A stretch of 64,000 nucleotides of DNA from Acholeplasmatales bacterium (GTDB lineage Bacteria; Bacillota_I; Bacilli_A; Acholeplasmatales; JAEDCM01). Positions 1 to 12,719 of this stretch are shown piece after piece. How positions within the stretch are numbered: position 1 is the stretch's first letter; each line of letters begins with the position of its first letter. The notes below the pieces were generated by a model. That model was given only the letters and a program-made list of their open reading frames with translations. It made no database searches and was not told where the DNA came from. The DNA lies in contig JAGCWW010000043.1 in the NCBI GenBank assembly GCA_017961685.1, forward strand, positions 62,001 through 126,000. Direction: 5' to 3'. Position numbers and translations under genes: made by a program.

Positions 1-1354
1 GATTTCAATGATTGAAGATACAACACGTACTAGTATTGCTGAAGCAATAACTAATATTATTAATAATGCACTAGTTAGTGTTGGAGATAGAATAGTAAAA
101 GAATAGTTTGCGTCTGCAGGAATTTAGAAAACATTAGTTAGTGATGCTGTTAGTAATTTTATTCAGGGTATTGGTGGTTATGAAGAAGGTGGAACAGCAG
201 ATTAGATTGTTTCAGTTATTGCTCAATCCACAATGTCGACAGCAGATCATATAGCTGCTGGCGTTGATTCTGCAATTAAATTGTTTACAGGTCAAGGAAC
301 ACTTTCTGGTATTATAAATGATGCATTAGGCATTGGTGGAGTAAATAAATATTCCTTATATTATTTATCTGATGCAATTGGTGGTACTGTTGGTGATGTA
401 GTTAAATCCATGATTACAATTCCTGCAGTTGTACAGGAAGTTTCAGAGGTTCTACAAGATTGGGGAACTGGTAAAGAAGAAGCTGATAAATTATCATGGG
501 ATGAAAAATTATTATCCAAATCCAGTTAGATATATACAGTTTTAGAAAATCTTGAGAAAGATAGAATAATTGAAAGAAAAGAACGTACAGCAGAAAATGT
601 TTCAATGTCAGTTGCTATGGATAATTGGAAAGCAGCTGTAGATTAGATGAATTAGCAAGTTAATTATTAGAACTTGTTTATTACAATGGGACTTGATATG
701 CAAAATCAAAATTAGAAAGATATCGGGTCTGCATTAAATGCCTTAACAGAAAGATTAGATAATCCACCTATGGTTTAGGAATCAGATTATTTTACTACTT
801 ATAATTAGAATACTTATAGTAATGACATTTATAATCAAAATACTTATTCAAATGACAATTATAATACAAATAATATAACTAATATAGATAATACTGATAC
901 GTTAGCATTATAGTCTGAAATAAATTCTATTACTGGTATGTAGGCATCAATTGCATCTTCTCTTAATACTGCTTATGATTCATTAATTGATACATAGCTT
1001 ACTACAACAGCAGCACTTAATACTTTCCAGTCTTAGGCGGATGCAATAGCAAATAGTTAGATATCAATAAGTAATGAGTCCACAGAAGATAGAGCATTAA
1101 TAGAGCAAGCTAGTGATATATAGAGGTATCTTTTTGAAAATGAACGATTAATTAGGGTATCTTTATCTTTGTTGGAACCAAGTGCAGTTGAGTAGTTAGA
1201 TCATTTATCAACTTGGAAAACAGATAGAGAAACAATGAAAGAATTAGTTGAACATATTCTTTCCATCATGCGAGATAAAGTACCTGTTGATATTATTGAT
1301 AATGATGTTAATACTATAGTTAATAACATTTATAGAACAAGATACTAGTATTAA
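1..1354 (+). CDS. Tail tape-measure-like protein, C-terminal part (5' end outside window)
   Basis: An open frame enters at base 2 and runs to TAA at 1352-1354 if the roughly 18 in-frame TAGs are read as Gln. The protein is helical and low-complexity, rich in Ala, Asn, Gln, Ser and Asp, with Asn/Tyr/Thr-rich repeats around 800-890 and a charged C-terminus. Nothing catalytic is visible. Position directly upstream of baseplate genes and the character of the sequence fit the end of a tail tape-measure or other long virion protein; that role is inferred from context. The N-terminus, where a tape measure would be diagnosed, is missing. TAG read as stop would break it into many fragments. Confidence 0.5.
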
Positions 1355-1368
1355 GGAGTATTATTATA

Positions 1369-3114
1369 ATGAAACAGAAATTTTTTACAAAAACTATATA
1401 GAGTGATTTTATAAAATCTTTATTATATAATACTCCTTTACCAACTTATAGTACAATACGAGTAGGAGAATATATAATAAAAGGTCATACATACGTGTAT
1501 GATAGGTCAATTATCAAATGTGTAGAATCAGGATATTTATGTAGGGACATAGCCGTATTAGAACAATGGAGATCTAGTGCAACAGTATTAGGTGAATTTA
1601 TTTTAGGTAAAGATATTTTAGGCATAAGAGACTCAGTCCCTATTGTAACCAGTGGTAGTTATATATATAATGGTTATCATTATATTCTTGGTGCATATAA
1701 CTTACGATATAATCTGAATGATAGTGATCCGGATTATCCTATATTTGATTCAACTCAAAGTTATAATGCTGGAGATATTGTTTAGTATTCTATTAATAAT
1801 GTTTATCACTTATATCAAGCAATTATAAATATTCCTGAAAATACTGCTTGGAATAATGATTAGTGGAACTTTATAACTGCGTATGAACGACCATACACAT
1901 TAATTCAATGTACTGAAGATGGAAAAATTGATGATATTCCATTAGGAGCATCATATAAAGTATTACAAACATTTGAACCCGAAACTTTATTAGAAACTTC
2001 ACGGTAGTTATTAGATAAACATACTTATTATATTAGAATAGCATTAGTAAATGGTTAGACTATGCTTTAGTTAATATATAATGAAAATTTAGAATAGTTA
2101 AATTAGAAGGCAGCAAAATGGATAACTTATTCTAATTATATTCCTGAGATGTATTATACTAAATTTGCTAATAGATTTATTTCAACTACAGATTATTATG
2201 ATAGTTAGACTCATAGAAGATTAGGGTAGCTATTAAGATTTTATCGAGATATTTATCATCTTGACTTGATGGCATATTATAATTGTTGGGATGGAGAATA
2301 CTTAAATAATTACTAGATATATAACGACAATTTAACAAAGATGTCAGAAACATCATTTAAAGTAATCAAGGTTCCGATTAAATTTAATAAGGAATATACC
2401 ATAGCAATTGAATCAGATTCAAGTGTGAAGTTAGTTCCAACAATAATGAAATTAAATGAATTTCTAACTACAACAGTAGGTTAGTCAAACATAATTAAAT
2501 TAGATAATTTATTAGATGACAATAATATAATATCTTATAGTTCCTTGTCATTTAATCAACCAATTATATTTAAACTAACCAATAATTCTGATGTCCCATT
2601 AAGTTCAGTTGAACCGTCAGTTGGAAGTTCAACACTATCGAAAGCAGAATTTTTGCAGAGGTATGAAAAAGATCTGTACTTGATTATTTAGCTACCAAAA
2701 AATAATCAATCGTCCATTGTTGTGTTAGAGGGTAATTATTTAAATACTAATACTAGTAAAATTTTTAATTTGGAAAATCTATAGCAAATAGGAAATCAAG
2801 AATTAAACGAATTATTATTAAGTAATTTATCTTTGTTATAGTTAAATGATGGAGTGACATATCCTTTTGCAGATAGATTAATTGAATATCTTCTATATAA
2901 TGTTATAACTGGCATGGACACGATTGGAGAGGACATAACAAGAATTAGGAAGAAATTAAGTAATTACTTATATTATGATCCGACGGAAGTTGCATGGAGT
3001 GATTATTTACGAATTTTAATTTTTGATATGTATATGAATAATAGTAAATCTATAAATCTAGATATTTCAGGATATGTAGACAAGGACACTGAATAGTACA
3101 TAAATAATTTATAA
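1369..3114 (+). CDS. Tail/baseplate structural protein of unknown fold, 581 aa
   Basis: ATG at 1369 follows AAGGAG about 8 nt upstream; the frame ends TAA 3112-3114 after 16 in-frame TAGs. The middle contains a short module (about 1750-1875) reading SYNAGDIVQY then LYQA and W residues, the pattern of small carbohydrate-binding domains of the CBM5/12 type, also seen in the gpI-like protein at 11803. I do not recognise the rest. It sits between the tape-measure-like protein and baseplate genes and is followed 12 bp later by another structural gene with a strong RBS, so a virion role is likely. No signal peptide or membrane segment is visible. Confidence 0.6.
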
Positions 3115-3126
3115 GGAGGTACATAA

Positions 3127-4071
3127 ATGTCAACATTTAAAGGATATCCAGTAAATGATGGGTCTTATTATCAAGTACTTCCAAATGGTAATGCTCCTGA
3201 CAATCTTGGTGTAGGAGATTTAATTGTAACTAGCAGCGGTACATTTCTAATTATAGCAGCAAGACAAATGAGTTAGACTGAAAAAGCACAAGCTCATTCT
3301 CAGCACGGAGTAAGTCCTATAACCAGAAGTGATTACACTGTTATATTATATAATAAAAATTTAACGACAAGGAACTTTAAAGGAACATATTTAAATCCAC
3401 CTCAATATAGTGAATAGTTATAGGAAAATGCGTAGCAATAGCAGATTCGTTCAGATGCAATTGTAAGTAGTCCTGCAAGTCATGATGACTTGACAAAATT
3501 TGATATGCCGGATAATTATATTTACTTCTATCATTTAGATTAGTTTATAATGCTACCGTTATATGCAGATTCTGTGTCAGATACAATGTCTGTTTCTTTT
3601 GAACAGAGCACTCCCCTATCAAGATCTGCTCCAATATTTTCTTATAAAAGTTCAGGACCAAGAGTAGTTTAGGTTGGTTTTGATTTACATAGAGATTTAA
3701 TGACGGATTTAAATTATTAGAGAAGTAATGTAAATTTACCGACAGGGTCTCCAGGAATAACCGATGATTACGTAGATATATTGATTAGATACATAGAAGC
3801 AGCAGCATTACCAGTATATCAAGCAACAAATAAAATGGTAAATCCACCAATAGTAGCGATGAGATTAGGTTCCGATATTTTTATAAAAGGAGTAATTACT
3901 GGATAGGTTGGTAAAACTTTTAAATTTCCAATATTAAGAAATGGTAAATATGCCGTAGTTAATTTAAATTTTGCAGTTGAAGAAGTAGAGCCTTATGATG
4001 CTTGGGATGCAGTTAAATATGGTAGTTATCGTGGAATTGATACTACATTAGATAGGAGAATGAGAGTGTAA
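3127..4071 (+). CDS. Tail/baseplate structural protein, 314 aa
   Basis: The ATG follows AAGGAGG and the frame ends at TAA. One stretch near 3409-3440 has TAG clustered with CAA/CAG, giving a Gln-rich run. The C-terminal half (strands such as DIFIKGVITGQVGKTFKFPI then NLNFAVEEVEPYDA) looks like a beta-rich tail protein with the pattern of baseplate/hub-associated proteins of contractile tails. I cannot name the family. Placed just before the LysM/gp53-like gene, it is most likely part of the tail tube end or baseplate. The functional call is context-based. Confidence 0.55.
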
Positions 4072-4072
4072 T

Positions 4073-4396
4073 ATGAATGTATTGAAAAATGAAAAATATT
4101 TAAATTATGATAAATTATCAAGATATTCATAGTTCCCATATTTTTATAATACTCTTGATAATAAATATATTTGTGGAACAACTTCATACTTAAAAGATAC
4201 TACTAATTATCAATTATATACTGTTAAGCAAGGTGATACTTATGACAGCATTGCATTAAATGCTTATGGAAATCCTACTTACTATTGGATTATTTGTAGT
4301 TTTAATCATATTCAAGATTCTTTTTCAATGCCAATGCCTAAATCTCAATTAAAACTTCCAGTAATGACGGATATAGAATTTGAGGAGATTGTATGA
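4073..4396 (+). CDS. LysM-domain baseplate protein, gp53-like, 107 aa
   Basis: The C-terminal 60 residues carry a LysM-like pattern: YTVKQGDTYDSIALNAYGNP, then YYWIICSFNHI and a proline-rich end. Baseplate wedge protein gp53 of T4-type phages and XkdP-type tail proteins of Gram-positive myophages use this same module (DT-I-Y-YG-WW-I-N). The gene has one in-frame TAG and ends TGA, overlapping the ATG of the CHAP-hub gene by 4 bp, so the two are translationally coupled. Order LysM protein, then hub, then spike, then gp25, then J protein is the usual baseplate order. The small size fits a wedge component or a hub-attached LysM protein. Confidence 0.7.
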
Positions 4397-6969
4397 GTTT
4401 ATAGAGTGTGCTTGATTTTGCTTATTCTCAGCTTGGAATAACAGAATCTCCTCCTAATAGTAATACTGTTATTTATAACACAGATTATTATGGTTATGAA
4501 GTATCTGGTCCGGATTATCCGTGGTGCGCAGTTTTTCTTTGGGATGTTTTTAGACTGGCAGGAGAATCTCAAGCATTTTATGGTGGAGGTAAGACTGCTA
4601 GCTGTACTGAATTAAAAAATTATTATTCAGGATTAAATAGATGGTTTACTTCCGGAGATCAACCAAAGCCTGGTGATATTGCTATAATGACCTTTTCGTC
4701 AAATAAATCAATATAGCATTGTGGTTTAGTTTATTCTGTTGATGGAAACGGTGTGTACACTATAGAGGGTAATACCTCTCCAGGAATTGAAGGATCTCAA
4801 GATAATGGTGGATGTGTTGCATATAAGTATAGAGGAACTGCAAACATCGTTGGTTTTTGTAGAATTATTTATTCGAATGAAACTAATGAAGGTGGTCCCG
4901 TTAATGAGTCGGGTTCTGACTTTTGGTCAAAAACAAGTTTATTACCAACAGATTTGAATCAAGTAACTACATCAGACTCGAATTTTACGCATTATTCAGG
5001 TAATTTTGGTTCTACATATACTTCTAATACCACTTGGAATAAAGAACTTGTTGATATATAGGAAACTAGAGATGTTATTCAAACAGTCGATGGACGAAGA
5101 ATTGATGAACCTGATTATGGACCAAATCTTTTAAGTTATCCATCTTTAGTCGAAGCACCTTACATCAATGTTACTATTGGACAGTATACTTTCGGTAAAT
5201 ATGAAGAAAAACGTAAAGGTAATATTGCAGATAATACTTCTTCAATAATTAAAAAATATCCAAATTTTATTACATCATTAAATGTAGTAAAAATAAATGG
5301 TTAGGTAAATGTTTATACAATTAATCTATTATATTAGATTAAGGTAGGGGATGACCCCAATTTTATTGATAAGATATTAAGTACCGTTGGTTATGGAAAA
5401 ATAAAAATTAGTTATGGTGATTATGCTTCTCCGTCATTTGTATATAAAGAGGAAGAAGCAATAATTACTAAGGTTACGCAAAAAGTAAATTTTAATACTT
5501 CTAGTATAAATTATACTATTTTTTGTACTAGTTCTGCATTATAGTTATTGGGTTCTTCTTATTAGTATAAAGCATACCACAAAACAAAACCAAGTAGTAT
5601 TATTACATCTATGTTAAGAAATGATAGATACAGATTATTAGAAATTTTTCCTGGAATGAAAAATTAGAATTTTGGTAGATTTTTAGCTATGGATGATGCG
5701 GCTGTAGATATTCCTGCAAAAGAATATATGGATCCTCTATCATACATAAATTGGTTAGTAACGTATATGATTCCTGAAACTGATAATCCTGCATCTACCC
5801 AAAGAAGTGCTACTTATTTTCTTACAATTCATGATGATAGTTATGCAGATTATTCAAATGTTGGTGGTAGTTATTTTAAAATAACTAAAATATCTTCAAA
5901 TTATAGAACAGTACCTACATTTAATACATATACCGTTGATGTAGGTTATCCAGGTGGGGATAATCCTGGTGAAAATTTAGTTATGGATTTTTAGGTCACT
6001 GATGATAATTCTTGGTCACTTTTGTATAATTATTATAATTCCGTTGCTTCTCCAATAGCAGCAGAAGAGAGTTATACATATACAATAAACGACAGAGGAT
6101 AGTTAGTATAGAATTATTCACCTAATGTTACTACGAATGCTATTCAAGGTAAAACTACAGCAGCCATGAAGTCATGGTGGACTAAGATGACTGAGTTTCC
6201 AATTAGCGCAACTTTAGTTATTAAAGGCTTAGTTAGATCTGCTATGCTAATGACTTATCTAAGAGTAAATTCTTATTTCTTCGGTAAAAAACATATATCA
6301 AGTGGATTATATGTGATTACTAAACAAGAAGATAAGATTGATAGTCAAGGTTACAGAACCATATTATCATTAACCAGAATAGCAGGAGCGGACGATTATA
6401 TTCAAAGAAAAGAATATACCAGACAAGCAGAAGTATTTACTGGAAATGATACATATAGACAACCAGAACAATCAGAAACAAAAGTGGTTCCATTTGATGA
6501 ATAGGTAGTATCTAAAGCAGTGGAGGACAAAGCAGAACATGGTGTAGGATATAATACTGGAATAATAGAATTCAATACATCGAAACGATGGATGATTTCG
6601 GAGGGTTGTGCAGTATATGTTGTTTTTGATTAGAATGGAGTAATGTATACCGATACTACTAAATGGCCTTTTGTTTATAATGACAGTGACGAAAATATTA
6701 ACAATCGTGAATTCATACTTCAAAGAGTAACGTATTTTGATACAGATGATTAGTATGATTTAACTTATTTTGATCATTATGGTGGTGAATACTATTTCCC
6801 ATCAGACACGGAAGCTTGCTAGGCAGATTGGATACCGGCCTTAGGCTTTCAAGGACGTTGGGTTGCAGCTACAATCGGGAATCAAGTATATTTTCATCTT
6901 GACACATATGATAGATATGATGATGTTGACGGAGTTAAATCAGGTCAATTTTTACCATAGATAAATTAA
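4393..6969 (+). CDS. Baseplate hub protein with N-terminal CHAP peptidoglycan hydrolase domain, 858 aa
   Basis: The start overlaps the previous TGA (ATGA). Residues about 1-165 form a CHAP domain: DYPWCAVFLWDVF with catalytic Cys45 and HCGLVYSVDG with His109; the residue before the His is an in-frame TAG. The remaining 700 residues resemble tail hub proteins (gp27/XkdQ type), including LVIKGLVRS, LRVNSYFFGKKHISSGLY and RTILSLTRIAG. The enzyme would cut peptide bonds in cell-wall peptidoglycan during tail penetration, while the hub domain attaches the tube to the spike encoded next. Family knowledge supports each half; their fusion is seen directly, as the frame is continuous when TAG is read through. 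Confidence 0.75.
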
Positions 6970-6982
6970 GGAGGATATTACT

Positions 6983-7447
6983 ATGATACTTAAAGGAATA
7001 ATATCTTCTTATATTGATGAACAAACAAATAAAATAAAAATTAGAATTCCAAAATATCATCGACCAGTTGGTGTTGCAGGATCTGTTCCGAATGATGAAT
7101 TACCATATGCTACAATCATATCATCTCCTGGTATTAAACCACAATACATTCCAGGAGATATAGTTTATATAGATTTTGAAGATGACGATTTATCAAAACC
7201 TTGTGTAATAGGTAAATTAAATTTTATAGAGGATCAAATAAATTCTGTAAGTAATATACAATTAGGAGATCTATTAGTTTCATCAGCAACTAATTTATCT
7301 TCTAATACAAAAATCGGTGATATAGATTATCAAGATTTATTACATACCGTTCAAGGATTTATTAATGCTCCACCTGGCGGTGGGTCTGATTACTATTATC
7401 AAGATGATGGTAGTGGAAATATTTCTGTTATATATTATAATATGTAA
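6983..7447 (+). CDS. Baseplate spike / OB-fold assembly protein (gp5/gpV-like), 154 aa
   Basis: There is a strong AAGGAGG upstream and no TAG in the frame. The N-terminal 85 residues form an OB-fold like those of phage spike proteins: IKIRIPKYHR, YATIISSPG, YIPGDIVYIDFEDDD and PCVIGKL. The rest, about 70 residues, ends in a Gly-rich PPGGGSDYYYQDDG segment and could be a short fibrous tip. It lies between hub and gp25, as in P2-like and Gram-positive myophages. The role is the central needle or its adaptor on the host-facing side of the hub. Confidence 0.7.
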   Translation: MILKGIISSYIDEQTNKIKIRIPKYHRPVGVAGSVPNDELPYATIISSPGIKPQYIPGDIVYIDFEDDDLSKPCVIGKLNFIEDQINSVSNIQLGDLLVSSATNLSSNTKIGDIDYQDLLHTVQGFINAPPGGGSDYYYQDDGSGNISVIYYNM

Positions 7448-7461
7448 GGAGGAGGATTTAG

Positions 7462-7827
7462 TTGATATCTATTGCTTTTCCTGATATTTTAAATCATACA
7501 ACTACAAATTTATATGAAGATAATACTGCAACAAAAAGCAATTTAAAATTGATTTTATCTACTGAATTGAAATCATTATTTGCAGATCCTGAATATGGCT
7601 GCGGATTAAAAAAGTTTTTGTTTGAATAGAATACCCCAATTATACGAGATCTAATAATTGATAAAATTTATAATACAATAAGAATATATATACCTCAATT
7701 ACTTTGTAGAAGAACTGATATTGATTTAACTAAAGATAAAAATAATATATATGTGGAATTAACGGCCACAAATTTAATTGATTATACAGTTAATAATTAT
7801 ACTATAGCTTTAATGAATTTTTAGTAA
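7462..7827 (+). CDS. Baseplate wedge protein gp25-like, 121 aa
   Basis: The likely start is TTG at 7462, five to six nt after AAGGAGGAGG; no ATG lies nearby in frame. Family hallmarks of the gp25/GPW family are present: NLKLILSTELKSLFADPEYG, then LKKFLFEQ and IRIYIPQL, the conserved core that joins wedge to sheath in contractile tails. TAG codes Gln in LFEQ and as the final residue before TAA. It is a reliable marker that this is a myovirus-type tail. Confidence 0.85.
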
Positions 7828-7858
7828 TACTGTATAAATATATAGAGGTGATAAATAA

Positions 7859-10800
7859 GTGCAAGATATTGTTTCCCCATTACAAAATACTTCTTACACA
7901 AATAAAGATTTTCAAAGAATATATCCTGAATTATTAGATCTTGTAAAAGAATTAACGAATAAATGGGATCCTTCCATTTCAAATGAATCTGATCCTGGTG
8001 TAATTCTAATTAAGTTAAATGCTTTAATTGCAGATAAATGTAATTATAATATTGATAAAAATGTCTTAGAATGTTTTCCATTATCTGTTACGCAGACAAA
8101 GAATGCAAGATAGTTATTTGAATAGCTTGGCTATTACATGAAATGGTATAGAAGTGCGAGTGCATACGTATCATTAAAATGGATTGGTGATACAATTGAT
8201 GGTGTTAGTTATACTATACCTGCATTTACCATGGTAACAGATGAAACTAAATCTGTAGTTTACACATTAGTTGGATATGTTCCTACAATCGCAACTTAGG
8301 AATTTTCGGTTGCAAATTTAGTTTTACCTGCATCGGGTAAAACAATAAATGCTAAAGCCATACAAGGCATTGCAGTTAGATATGATATAAACGGCGATAC
8401 AGTGATAACTCCAAATCATCTTGATTAGGATAATAGAATCTATTTTAATGTTTCAAATATTGCAGAGAACGGAATATTCATAACAAATACAGGAACATCA
8501 AATTATGAATCATGGATTCGTAAGGACAATCTTTTAGTAGAGGATTATGGAAACACTTATTATAAATTTGGTGTAACAGCAGATGGAGCGACGTGTTATC
8601 TTGAATTTCCCGATGACGCTGATGTTGTAATGAAAGACGGAATTGAAATTACCTATATTAGATCTGATGGAGAAAACGGTAATTTAACTGCTTCATAGTT
8701 ATCTAATTTCTATTCTGATTTAACTGTAAATTCTTCTTTGGGAGATACAATGGTATTAAATGCATAGAATGTTTAGGTAACAAATTATTTTGCATCTACC
8801 GCAGGATAGAATTATGAGTCTATAGATTCAGCATATAAAAATTATAAGAGATCAATAGGAACTTTTAAAACACTGATTACTTTAAGAGATTATTTAAATT
8901 ATATTGTTACTAATGATTTAGCTTCCAACGGTTTTTGCTGTGATAGAAGTGGAGACATTCAATCTACATATGATATAATGAGTTATTCAAATGGTATCGA
9001 CTAGATAACTACTGTAATTGAATCTGATGATAATGAACCAGTTTTAACTGCATTTTCATTAAAGTTATATCTATTAAAATATTTTTCCGATGTATCTACT
9101 GCAAATATATTCAATGGTACTTTTTAGATGATGACGGATTCTTAGTTAGCTAATGTAGAAGATTATCTACTAGATGTTAAATCTCTGTAGCATGATTATG
9201 AATCAATTGAAGATACTTCTGATACTCAATCTCATTTTTGTTTATTTAAAAATAAATATCCACTGAGTTGTACAATTATTCCTTAGTATAAAGTTTCTTA
9301 CACTCAAGAAAATGAAATAAAAGAAAATGTTAAGAAGGCTTTATATAAATATTTAAATTCTCAAGAGATTGAATTCAGTGAAAAAATTTCAACTGATTAT
9401 TTATATAAGATTATTACTGAATCTGATTCCAGAATAAAAAATATCATGTTGGATTCTCCTGTGTATACAACTTATGCTGTTTATTTAGAAAACGGAATAT
9501 ATAAAGAAATACCAGTAAGTGGTAATATCAATGATTCATGCGATGTAGTAGCAATTACAGAAAATAATATTCCTATTACTGCGTATACTATAACAATTAA
9601 CTCTGATACATATATCAATAAATTAGTGACTGATGGTGTCTATAATTATTCAACTAGGACTTTTATTTATAGTAGCGGATGGAAATTAAATGGTAATTCT
9701 GTGACATTATCAGATTATGGTATAACGTTAAGTGGTTCCAATCCAACTAGTGGAGATTAGATAATAGTTAATATTTCGAAGCAAACTTAGTTTAGAGATG
9801 AGATTTTAGCAAAATCAATATTAGCTGGAGTAACTCCATTTTTTATTCAAGAAGAAGAATTTGATTATAGATTAGATGAGTCAGACTCAACTATTTATAA
9901 TAACATTAAATCAATTTCTTCAAGTGTTGATATTACAGTTGGTAACGGTAGCGGACAATCAGGAAGTTATGTTTTACGAAGTAATGAAGGAATTAAGTTT
10001 TTTGCACCTAATCTCTTATAGAAAGCAATTTATAATAATTATGTGAAGTTTGAATCTCATTTAAACGGTACTGTTGGTGCAAATTAGTATTATGAATTAC
10101 AAACTGGAGAATATGTGGTTTTTTATTGGAAGTCTAGTGCTTCTGCAGCGGATTATTCTTTTGCTGCGTACGGTGAAGGTTGTATTATTATGCCAACTTT
10201 TATCTTATCTAGTACACAGTCTTCAACGACAACTACGTAGGAATTAGTTACAGAATTACAATAGCTTCCATCTCCTCAAATACTAACTAGTTAGGATTTT
10301 TCTTTAAATCCATATCAATCTCAAGCAATAGCAGCACTTACTGCTACTGAAAATATTCTTTCTTCGGATAAAGCAATATCTTATTATATTATAAATAAAG
10401 TAACAATAAATACTTCAATGTATTGTTATTGGGTATTGAATGATGTAACTATCTCTAATAATATTGAAACTTATTAGTTATTTGATATTGGTGAAACGGA
10501 GTATATTTTAAAATCAGGTGAGTATTTCTTCTATACAGATAATGAAATGAATTCATTTGTTTCATTGGGTACTGGTACAAAAATTATTAGAACAACAAGT
10601 ACTGATATATGGAGTGTACAAGCTCTTGATTTAGCATCAATTACTTTGAATGGAATAACAGCACTGCAATCATATTGGTATTCTCCAACATCGTCTTTTA
10701 TTGTAGAAGAACAACAATTTGTTTAGTTAAATGAAGGATATACTCTAAGAGTAGTTCCGAAAGAAACTCAAACTTCTTGGTAGATTGTTATTTCAAATGA

Positions 10801-11803
10801 TGGGGCAACTGTAACTGCTACATCTGCATCTAGTTTAGCAGACTTTGATATATATTATTTATCTAATTCTGCAGTAGCGGAAGAATAGAAAATTCCCGAT
10901 TTTAATTTTAGTAGTTCCGCATCTTGGAATGCTAAATCGTTATTAAATATAAATACTTCAGTTAATGTAGAACAAATATTATTAAGCGGACAATCAGTTA
11001 CATTGACTGACTCTTCTGATAATGAAACAATTTTAACAGGTGCAAATATAACAGGCATATCTCCTGCAGCAGTATATTATCCAACTGTTTTTAAAACTAC
11101 AGAAACAATAAGTTTTTCAGGGGAGGGCTCTTATAATACAATTACATTTGATGCAGTATTAAATCCAATTTATATGGACGTCTATAAATATAGTAAACAG
11201 ATAACTAGAGCTGCTATTATCAAATATGTTGGGGATAGTGCTGCAGTGTTAATTCTTGCAGGAACATCAAGTTCAAATCAATCAAATCCTCCTGTATTTT
11301 CTTTACCTCAAGGTTAGTATTTAATTCCTGTAGTCACTCCTGATTTACCTGATGGTGTTTATATGACTGTTGAAATTAAAGATTTAACTACCAGTGTTAC
11401 ATCAGTTTTACATCCTATATATGATTCTACACTAAGCAAATTGTCAGAAGCTACTCTATATCCAATGTATTTTTCAGTTTCAACTACTGGTCATAACTAT
11501 TCAATTGTAGTAAAATTAGTAGATGCATCTTCTAGTGCAGTCACAATAGCAAATAATATTTCTCTTACGTTTAAAAACCCATATAGATTTGAGGCATCTA
11601 CAAGATTATCAAAAATACTTGCTCTAATTAAATTATTTGATGTCGATAATATCTTTGATTATACATATGTTGGAGATTCAAATAGCATAGTTAGAGATCC
11701 ATTGAACGCTAATTCATTTATGGATGTTAATCATATATTTAATAAGTATACTATTTGTCAATTAGATACAGATTCATTATCAGGATTGTAGGTGAGTTAT
11801 TAA
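7859..11803 (+). CDS. Baseplate J / gp6-like wedge protein, 1314 aa
   Basis: Translation starts at GTG 7859 after GAGGTGA; 26 TAGs are read through before TAA 11801-11803. Residues 1-290 contain the gp6/J signature: early YTNKDFQRIYPELLDLVKEL, the SDPGVILIKLNALIADK segment, and the FKFGVTADG-LEFPDDADV-MKDGIEITYIRSDG-NGN block. In known baseplates this protein dimerises to build the ring of wedges. T4 gp6 is about 660 aa and P2 gpJ about 300, so this is far larger. The C-terminal 700 residues, beta- and Ser/Thr-rich, are unassigned and may form an extra peripheral domain. Confidence 0.85.
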
Positions 11804-12705
11804 TGAGTCAGTTTAGATTATAGGATAATGTTCCTGATATCTATGTTAGTGAATCAAGAGACTTCTAGTTGTTATTACGATTATATGATTCAATTTTTGG
11901 TGGTTTACGATTTGATATTGATGGTATGCAAAGTTTAACTGATACTATGCATATTAAAAATACAATGCTACCATTGTTAGCAACAAAATTAGGATTCTTT
12001 TCAAATATTGATATTGAGGATAAATCATTAAGATATATTTTATCTGCGTTACCATATTTTCTAAAGTATAAAGGTTCTTTATATGGAGTTAAACAGGTAG
12101 TAAATCTTTATTTAAAAATCATGAATGTAAAAGCTTCAGTATTAATCTCTTATTCAAAAGATCCTATTGGAAATATTTTAGACCATTCAATTTAGTTAGG
12201 TTCTGATGTGACTTTTACAAATTTACCGTTGCTACGATAGTTATTGAATTTAATTTTACCTGTTGGTTTTGTAGTTTATTATTATCATTTTGTTTCTCTC
12301 GACACTGCACTAACTGCAATTGAAGAAACTGATGAAATAATTTTATTAGGTAAAATTATTTCAACTACACAATCTGTTTTAAGAAGTGATTATTCAAATA
12401 CAGATCCTAGTTACTATAATACAGATTGGGTTGATTCGAGATATGATATTCATTAGCCATCTACAGTAGATGATGATGAAATTATCATTGAAGCAAAAGA
12501 AAGACTATATGGTGCAGTTAGTATAATGCAATTAGCAGGTTCAGAAGATGAATAGTATATTCCAGAATTTGAAGATACTGCAACATATAAAGTAGGAGAT
12601 GTAGTTAAATATTCTAATTCATATTATTAGTGTATTGTTGATGTAAATGTTGCAGGCTCATGGACTGGAGACACTAATTGGACAGAATTAATTTATTATG
12701 TATAA
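11803..12705 (+). CDS. Tail protein I (gpI-like) with C-terminal carbohydrate-binding-like module, 300 aa
   Basis: The ATG overlaps the preceding TAA by one base. The N-terminal 170 residues match tail protein I organisation: VPDIYVSESRDFQLLLRLYD, LPLLATKLGF, LPYFLKYKGSLYGVKQVVNL. The last 45 residues (ATYKVGDVVKYSNSYYQCIV, then a W-x6-NWTEL end) resemble CBM5/12-type modules that bind surface polysaccharide. Seven in-frame TAGs. gpI normally tips the baseplate wedge and links to fibres; the binding module may contact the cell wall directly. The fold assignment is pattern-based. Confidence 0.65.
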
Positions 12706-12719
12706 GAGGAAAATAATAT

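Noticed and set aside
7459..7490. TAGTTGATA at the gp25 start as a further promoter
   Set aside because: The -10 position has TATTTT only, the site is inside the coding start, and no such promoter occurs in the tail block.
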